The notes beneath the pieces are model-generated. The model searched no databases. It had not been told where the DNA came from and was given only the letters and a program-made list of their open reading frames with translations. Below are positions 47,401 to 56,749 of a stretch of DNA of 64,000 bases, in pieces; position 1 is the first letter of the stretch, and each line of letters opens with the position of its first letter. The position numbers were made by a program, and so were the translations under genes. Source of the DNA: Platynereis dumerilii (Eukaryota > Annelida > Polychaeta > Phyllodocida > Nereididae); NCBI GenBank assembly GCA_026936325.1, contig JAPTHN010000010.1, forward strand, positions 45,947,414-46,011,413, in the 5' to 3' direction.

Positions 47401-50400
47401 TTCTAGCAACTCTTGCACTCGCTCTTCCTGACTTGCCCTTCAATCCAAACTCCTTATGACTCTCCCAGATTCTCCCCAAATCCATCCTCCAAACTCACCT
47501 TCTGACTCCCCTCCCGATGCCCCTCCCAACTCTCCTTGCGACTTCCCTCTCAACTTTCCCCCACTGCGTCCTCCCGATTACCAAACCCCAGACTGCATCC
47601 TCCTGACTCTCCCCAGCTGCCTCCTCATGACTGTTCCCAACTCATTTCTCCTGACTCTTCCTGCTTTTTTGCTAAGACTAAAAGTTATATAAAAAAATTT
47701 AATCTTGACTAAAACCTAAAGGGTTTCGGATTTTACTCAGAAAGTTTTTATAGATTAAATAAAATGAATTTTTGGTTCAAAAGAAAAAACTCTGGGATTA
47801 AACAAAAAAATATTTCGATAAAAATCAAAATGTTTTTAATGAAAAACTCTTTAAATTAGATGAAGGTTTTTGGATTACACCAAATCTTTTATTTGCCTAA
47901 ATGAAAAAGGCTTTTGAATTTCAACCAAAAAGCTATTGGAATAAACCGAGCAATTTTGGATTAAACCAAAAGGTTTTTCATAAATTAAAAAAAGTTTTTG
48001 GTTTAAACAAGAAGTTTTTGGAATAAACCAAAAATAAAAAAACATCATTGGCAGTAATACGCCTCCGTACTGCACATTGAGTCATCAGTTCTTGTTGTTT
48101 GTTTTTTCAGATAAATCAAACATTGTCAATCCTATGCAAATAGTATGCATATAAGTAATAAAGCTACGGTCTTCAGCTATCTTGGTCTCAAATGTCAGAG
48201 GTCCTGAATCTCTCTTGAGCATTTTTCCTTGATGGAAACAAGCGTAACTTTAAAATTTCCAAATTACCCAATACTTTACAATTGCATAATGCATATCAAA
48301 ACTATTACCCAGTGAAGAATTCATTATTATATATTTAGAATAATTAAATTTTATGAGAACCCCTCGCATGCTAAATTTTTATATGGTTTAACATGCACAC
48401 TCTCTCCTGGTAATTATATAATCAATTATGAACCCTTCTTATAAAATTGACCTAAGAGGAATGTGTCACTTTTCTGAGAATGACAAACAACATGCATATA
48501 AATTGTACATTTACTTGTCATTATGTTTGCACATTTCAGGAACCAGGCGACAAAAAGAGAGATCCGTTGCTTCGAAGTTTGGAGGCAAACCAAAAGAAGA
48601 AAAAAAATCCATTTTGACTCAGGAAAGATCCAATGGACAAAATTTCAATTTCAACTTAGATAAATATTCTTTTAGACTCTTGGATGAATGAGAAATAAAA
48701 TCAAAATTTAAAATTTATTTTAATAATTGTTTTTTTGTTTATATCCGCTAATAAATGTGTTCTTATGACAAGCTTTCTTTTGTGTTTGATTCTTTCTCAA
48801 ATGATAATGTTGCAATAAAGTATGAGGCTAAAAATGATCAATGCTTAAAGCAGAAATTAACTGTAATTCCCTAAAAGAGCGAAGGTGACATCTGGTGAAC
48901 TGCTATCACAGGCCAACAATAGCATTAGTGAGGATAGCTGGCCAATTAATTTGAATTACCTTGCAATGAATATACATATTGATAATCCGTAAGGGATTTT
49001 CACTGAAATTAAAATCTGTAGTATGCTTAAATTTTTTATATGAAGGTACTGATCACACATACCATTAAATTTACGGCATCTTGCTGTCATCCCTACAGTA
49101 GCTTTGAAAATTTGTAGTTAAATTAAGGCAATATTGCTGTAACATGACGTAACGGCGTAATTTGTAATTTACGGCAGCTTACTGTTAAGGCAAAGTGTAC
49201 GGCAATTTGCCGTTAGCATAAAATTACAGCTACGGTAATTTGCCGTCTGTATCAAATTACGGCATGAGAGTGTTAAATTTAGAGCAACTTGTCGTAAATT
49301 GAATAACGGCATTACCGTTGATTTTACGGCAAGTTACCGGCTAATTTGCTGCCGGTAATGCCGTTAAACCAACGGTTTCGGTTTTACAGTGTGCGTGACC
49401 GTCACTTTCCGGTGTTTTTTCTTCAATTTGAAAGGGGTCGTACAACTGCTCACCTTGATGGCATTATAATCTCAGGATCATCTTTGACTATTTCTGATAA
49501 AATCAGACTATGCAATCATTTGTCAATGGGAAGGTGGCCACGTAATGCCCACTGAACCGGCTTTCCTGACATCATGTGCTGCTGATATGCACAATAGCAT
49601 TCTCTCCACATGTGTATTCGTATGTGCAGACAGTGCAGTACACTGTTTCAATGATATTGTTCAGCCCTGTTTCCTCCATAAGTGTTGCAATAGCAGCAGG
49701 TTCATAAGATATTTAGGGGGGGGGGAGGCCATTGGGCCATGCCCCCCCCCCCTCAGGCCAAAAATTAACATGAATGGCAGAGATAGGAAACGCCACGGAG
49801 AACCACAAATTCACCCCATGCAAAGGCGCCCATCAGGCCATGTCTAAATACGCCCCTGTCTGTGAGGCATCAAAAAGATTTCGGTGTCTTCAAGTACAAA
49901 GACTTGTCAAAAGAAAATATTTATCATATGCAAGAATGCAACTGAGGAATGCATGCCCAGGATGCTGGTTCCGCTTATGCAGAGTGTGCATCATTCCCTG
50001 CCAAGTCGGTGTTGCCTCTTTAAAGCCAAGGGAAGTCTGAAACATGACTGATTCCGCTGTCATATACATATATTTATATATATTGCAAAATAAAATATTC
50101 TGAAGTTTTGGAAGATCCTTTCAAAAAGACACCTAGTTGCAAGTGTGCCTTGCAAATCTGTACCCTGAAGTACTGCTCTCTGGTAGTGCAGCATGTGATC
50201 AATGCTAAAGCGAAAACTGTGATAATCTGAACAAAATGTGAGATTGCATGGTAGTGACGAAGATGTGTCACAAACAAAAGAACAGTGTCAGCTACTCTGT
50301 CGACAAAAGTGTTGGCATAATTACTGATGGTTTATGGTTAATTGACATCAGCTAAATTAAATAACTATGCAATAAAGTACATGGCTATTTAATTGAAGGA

Positions 50401-53400
50401 TTTCTAAAGCAGTTCTGATCCTATTAATTTAATTGACACAAACATGTCAAATCTTAGTGAACAGTTGGCCTTATCGAACCATTGGGACTGTTGGCGACGA
50501 TATAGTGCAGTATACCTTGGTTATTAATGTTAAATAATTATCCAATACCATTTTTGATGCTCTCAATGTGTTCCTTGCCCCCAAAAACCTAGGTCTAGAT
50601 GTAAAGATCATCAAATTTGAGTAGATAGTTGGTGAGTTATTGCCATTTGAAGGTTTCGTCGGCCATCTTGGACGCCATCTTGAAAAAAACGCATTTCCCA
50701 CGGTCTGATTGTGGTAAACTTTTAGTATGTTGAAAAGTACACCTAAACCTAACAGAATCCATTGAAAACCCTTTTGTATTAATTTTTTGGGGGTCGAGGA
50801 GTTATTTTTCACAAGTAGACTGGACTAATAAATACCAACAAATAATAGTACATAGTTAGTTTTCTTCGACTTTCTGAAAGTGTCTGAATAATTTTTGGTT
50901 TATGGAGTCAACAAAAGTACCTCTTTTTAGCAAATTTCTTGCCAATTTGCAGTAAATTGGTTTTGTGTAGGTTACATGAAATGCCAAGGATGTTTTCGAT
51001 TGCATCTTTCATCATTTACTTTGCAATGCCTTCAAAAAAAAAAACAGCAAGCGTCTGAATAATTCTTGGTCTGACTGTATGTTATCTGACCGGAAGCGCC
51101 TCTGTCTTACTGAACTTGATAAGCATAAAAAACAGAGAGACCACAAAAAATATATACACTTCACTTGTCATTTAAAAAATTAACTGAACTCGCAATTTCC
51201 ATAATATATATATTTGTTTTTCAGAAATGCCGGAGAAGAATTAATTAAACTTGGAAAATGCTTGGAGGGATGCACAAACGTCCCAGCAGGAGCTGAGGCA
51301 ATCTGGAAAACAGTGTATAATAATACATTACAGAATCTCGGTGGAAAATGTGCTGATTTATCGGTCCCACCTGCAGAAGCCAGAGATGGTTGGTATAATT
51401 ATTATGTATATCTCAATAGACAGTGACGTTCAGGCAAAAAACCATGTGGTTCACACCATGTGGTTCATTGTTGTGAACCACATGCACACAATAATTATCT
51501 GACGTTGTAATGTAAATAATAGGCAGTGAAGACTGTGATGATGTTAGAACGTGCATGCAGTGATAAGTTCCTTTCTGAGGAACTTTATTTATTTTTTCTA
51601 AATGCTAAAAGTAATTTTAATATGTTTTGTGTTATTCTAAAATATTTTCTAAATGCATTAAGACAATTTTAAGAAATCGCCCCACCAGGACATCCTCACC
51701 TCTCAGTGTAGGCTAGTGAACCTACCCTGACCACATGATATATTGTTTTGTAAAGTTGTAACATAAAGATTAACTCTCCTCCGGTGTGAAAGACATAATT
51801 AACAGTTTGAGATCTCTAAAAGCAATTGAAAGGATGGTTGAATGTTTCATTGTTGCCTGTAAATTGTTTGAATGAGTTTCTTTGTAGAAAACCATAAACA
51901 TTTATTTAAATCACCTGGAAATGTTATATCGAAACGGCCTTGACACAGAACTTGAGTTTTTCAATTTTATATACTTTATTGTCTACAACCCTTTTTGCTG
52001 ACAAGTCAAAAGATATAAAAATACAAACCTTAATCTACATTGGATTTTTTTTTTCAAATACATTATCTTATTGGCATTTCTGTAGTCTGTGTACTCATCC
52101 AAACATAATTATTGGATTCAATCAAAATAATTATTTTTTGTGGATTCTTTACTGTTGCAGGGGGACCAGCCAACCAGATCAGTTGTGACATCAACACCAT
52201 AGCTCAAATAGTTCCCTGTGTTGGAAGTCTTGGCGCCCTTATCAATATACCTGCGGAGGCTAATGCTGCCAGTTTACAAGGAGTTTGCAAGTGAGATATC
52301 CTAAATTATTTTTCTCTATTGCATTATTAAATTATCGTAACGTATTATTTTACACCGCCTGGGATGTTTATGATAAACAAACAGTGTATCATACCGATCT
52401 AAGACAAAAACTCACAATTTCATTTTTAAAATTGAATGACACAATTCTAAATCAAGATTGTGCTAACCTGAGAAAAAAATGCCTCGAGACGATTCCGAGG
52501 AGCTAAAAATCAATTATGATGAGGCATGATGAGAAATGATGAGATATGATGAGGCACGATGAGACACGATGGGATATGATGAGGAAGGAAAAGGAACGAT
52601 GCGATACGAGGGGCGTTAAGAAAGTTTGAGGCTTTTTTTCATATGGATACTTATTTTCAATCTAGATCACAGGATAAAATTCAGCATATTTGGAATGGAC
52701 TTCCAAAATTTTGGACAATTTGGACATTTTTAAGTCATTATGTAGTTGCCATGGAAACTGAAAGTTCAGCTTCTTAGGGCAGGTAACACTGAAACCAAGA
52801 ATGCCGAGCAATTGTGACTGTGAGAGACTTTTCTCTGTCGCTTGTATCAGTAAGATTGACAATATTGGTCACAAGAAATGCGGTATTAACTTCTAAATAT
52901 GCTTTCAAGCACACCAAATGTGTGTATTCGCACACAGAACCCATGTAGGAAACACTCCTGCATGCCAGATTTGACGAGGGAAATTCAGGAGGCAAAGGTG
53001 TGCTTCCCTGATTATATAAGGACTTGTGAAAGCATGGATTCACTAGTATGAACAAGAGACCACAATGGACAGCATTATCTATTCTAGCTATTCCTGTGCT
53101 TTACATAAGTCTTGGTTTTCCCTTACTTTAGTCCATGGGGGCTATAGTTTCAGGCGCTGGAGGAGGAAAGGCTTTGGATGACCGAAATTCTTTCACAGAA
53201 CTTTGCTAGGAGGACTTCAAGGAACAATTACTTCAATGGGTCAGATTTATGAATCAATGCTTTTGGTGAGCTTGGAAGTATTTTCTAAGGCTAATATTAT
53301 ATTTCTTGTGTCAAATATTGTCAATTCACTAATTCAAGTGATAGAGAGAGGTCTCGCACAGCCAAAATTCATTGCCTTTAGTGGTTTCAGTATTATCTGC

Positions 53401-56400
53401 CCCAAGAACCTGAACTTTCAGTTTCCATGGCAACCACTGAATGACTTTAAAATGTCCAAATTGTCCAAAATTTTGGAAATCCATTCCAAATATGCTGAAT
53501 TTTATCCTGTGAAAAATTCATAGTTCTAGATTGAAAATAAGTGTCCATATAAAAAAAAGCCTCTAACTTTCTGAACGCCCCTCGTACAATGAGACACGAT
53601 GAGTCATGATGAGACACAATTGAGATATGATGAGACACAATAAGTTCAATGAGTCATGATGAGACACAATGAGATACAATGAGTTATGATGACACATGAT
53701 GAGCTACAATGAGGTATGATGAGATAATATGAGATACAATGAGATATGACGAGACACAATGAGATAAAATGAGATACATAATGAGATGCAATGAGTTATG
53801 ATAAGATGCGTTGAGATATAATGAGGTATGATGAGACACAATGAGATGCAATGGGGTATGATGAGATATGATGAGATACAATGAGTTACAATGAGACACA
53901 ATGAGATACAATGAGTTATGATGACACATGATGAGATACAATGAGGTATGATGAGATAATATGAGATACAATGAGGTATGATGAGGTATGATGAGATATG
54001 ATGGGATACAATGAGATATGATGAGACACAATGAGATAAAATGAGATACACAATGAGATGCAATGAGTTATGATGAGATACGATGAGACACAATGAGGTA
54101 TGATGAGACACAATGAGATGCAATGGGGTATGATGAGATATGATGAGATACAATGAGTTACAATGAGACACAATGAGATACAATGAGTTATGATGACACA
54201 TGATGAGATACAATGAGGTATGATGAGATAATATGAGATACAATGAGATATGATGAGGTATGATGAGATATGATGGGATACAATGAGATATGTTGAGACA
54301 CAATGAGATAAAATGAGATACACAATGAGATGCAATGAGTTATGATGAGATACGATGAGACACAATGAGGTATGATGAGACACAGTGAGATGCAATGGGG
54401 TATGATGAGATATGATGAGATACAATGAGTTACAATGAGACACAATGAGATACAATGAGTTATGATGACACATGATGAGATACAATGAGGTATGATGAGA
54501 TAATATGAGATACAATGAGGTATGATGAGGTATGATGAGATATGATGGGATACAATGAGATATGATGAGACACAATGAGATAAAATGAGATACACAATGA
54601 GATGCAATGAGTTATGATGAGATACGATGAGACACAATGAGGTATGATGAGACACAGTGAGATGCAATGGGGTATGATGAGATATGATGGGATACAATGA
54701 GTTACGATGAGTTACGATGTGATACAATGAGAAATGTTGAGATACAATGACAAACAATGAGGTACAATGTGGTACAATGAGAAACAGAAACAATGAGAAT
54801 AATGAGATACGATGAGATATAATGAGATGCAATGAGACACAATGCAAAATGATGAGACAGGATGAGAAATGATGGGATATGATGAATTGAACACACATGG
54901 TGAGATACAAATTTTGATTACTTTCAGCATCCTGGGCGGCCTGACTAGCGCTATCACTAGCTGTGAACCGATCCTGGCATGTGCGGCTTCGGCAGGATCA
55001 TTCCAGCAACAGTTCACCCAGGTCCAATACGGAATTAATATAGCCAAAGAACTTCAGAATGGGGGTTGTGAGTATTTTTCACTTTATGGAAATAATGGAA
55101 CGCCTTTAAATTTTAACCTTCGAAACGTTTGACAATTTAATTTATCAACTGTGTGTCAATTAATTTAATTATTTATTACTACTGTCTTCTTCATGTAAAA
55201 CTTGCTATTTCAATTCTGTCTATGCTATTGTAAAAAATGTGCATATATATTATATGTTATACTGTAACCTTGCTATGGGAGTCCGAGGGTGAATATATTT
55301 CATATATTCCGTAAAGCGAGGTCACTGTATAATATTTATATCCTTTGACAATGGTCAAGATGATTTTTTACATCTGATAACAAGCTAAGCAATGCTGCAT
55401 AGTGAAACTTTTTCATTGACAATATGTATTTCCGTGGCTGACAGCTTCCAGATATGATAATGTGATTGTGTCAGGACCTATTGCATGTTGATGAAAATTA
55501 AATTTCCTAAATTTTGATGTCAGTAAATAAATGCTGCTCCTCATAGAATTGGAGCTATGCAATGCTGCATAATGCCTCTCATGAAATCCCAGAGCTGATC
55601 AATCTGGTGACGTCACAATGAGTACAACTGCACTGGTGGGTGGTGACGTCATGGTAACATAACAATGTGATGATGTCATCTGATGTATATATTTCATATC
55701 CCACCTCATGAATATTCATTGAGGTGGATATATTTCATATCCATGTACCTGCATACTTTATGAGGTGGATATGGAAATATATCCTGCTAGTGATCAGCCA
55801 ATCGGACCACAGGATTTTTGCTAGTCGTAGGATAATTATTTGTTGTTTGCTTGGCGGATACAGGATTTACCTTCCCGAAGATAGCTGTATCTGGGCGAGT
55901 CTTAGTCCGGAAATGAAAAACAGAGTTAAGCCAGGTCTAAGTCTGAGACCTGGACTTAAGTAGTTCCAAATTAAACTATAGGGTCAATTTCAGTAATAAA
56001 ATGGCAGCACCTCCTAGTACCGTATTTTCTCTATAAAACGCACACCCACTTATAAACGCCCATCCTACTCCATCTAGAATTGATTTTAGCTAAAATTCAA
56101 TCAAAATATGACCATATCCAACCTTTTTTAATGCAAAATTGTCAAAAACGAGTCTTCAGGCTGCCCTCGTCCGCCATATTTGTTTGCGTGAAATGTCCCA
56201 GAGAGGCCGGCAGGCGGCTGGCAGCACCTCTGGCGGATTCTGACTGCATACAGCATTGCAAAGCCAGATGGTGGATGAATTATTTCAATCTTATCATTAC
56301 CTCCGCCCACTGTGTGTTTAATAGAGAAAATACGGTAAGCAAATTACCCAAGACCAGTTTTAACCTTAAGCCTGGTCTTAGCTATGTTGGTGAAATCAGC

Positions 56401-56713
56401 CAACAGTATAAGTTTGTATACACCTAACCCAATGTTTTTCCAAAGGAGGCTGGTGTATGAAACTTTTTAGAAGCTTTATAGCGGAAAAGTAAAAAAAAAA
56501 CCATAAACTGAAACTGATACCAAAGGCTACAGCAATTTTATGTTTGATACATTTTTTGTTTTCAAGATCAAATTTACTACTAGCATATAACTGAAATTTG
56601 TTTGCTATGGATTCTTATGGAAGATTAGAAAGTATAAGCAAACATCTGACCTTAACTGCATATATATTTATATTCTTTTAATAAAAAGTAACTGTTCTGG
56701 AGCAAAATTAATT

Positions 56714-56749
<36 letters not shown>

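Larger units (their letters stand above)
41598..49391. mobile_element. CACTA-like (EnSpm) element, 7.8 kb, nested
   Basis: Ends CACTGTAAACCC (41598) and GGTTTTACAGTG (to 49391), with TG on both sides (41596-41597, 49392-49393). Both subterminal regions (41598-41880 and 49050-49391) are packed with ACGGTAA / TTACCGT / ACGGCAATTTGCCGT words in both orientations, the hallmark of CACTA transposase-binding ends. No CACTA transposase frame was recognised; the interior holds other repeats and a terminal-exon-like frame. Confidence 0.68.
39235..51078. mobile_element. 11.8-kb TIR-bounded composite transposon nest in intron 2 of paralog B
   Basis: ACAGTCAAACCAAGAATTAT (39235) has its complement ending at 51078, and diverged pairing continues for roughly 200-300 bases on each side (CTTGCTGTTTTC, TTACTGCAAATTGG). 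The flanks outside rejoin the intron 2 text of paralog A (near 8690-8730). A second copy of the end motif lies at 50877-50902. The ends look Tc1/mariner-like (CAGT start, TA on the right side only). The length comes from later insertions, including a 7.8-kb CACTA-like element; no large transposase frame was recognised. Confidence 0.6.

Noticed and set aside
47064-47459. 131-codon proline/serine/leucine-rich plus frame
   Set aside because: Translation of the pyrimidine-rich repeat block.
39235-51078. Possible Polinton/Maverick because of size and long inverted repeats
   Set aside because: No gene of that class was recognised inside, the ends look Tc1-like, and the length is explained by nested insertions.
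52662-53523. Frames of 66-106 codons on both strands
   Set aside because: They lie in the two arms of the mariner-like palindrome and are mirror images of each other.
53684-54910. Long minus-strand frames (115-240 codons) rich in ISHHTSLYLIVSH
   Set aside because: They are translations of the GATGA-type tandem array, which lacks stops in several frames; the 272-bp period shifts frame each repeat.
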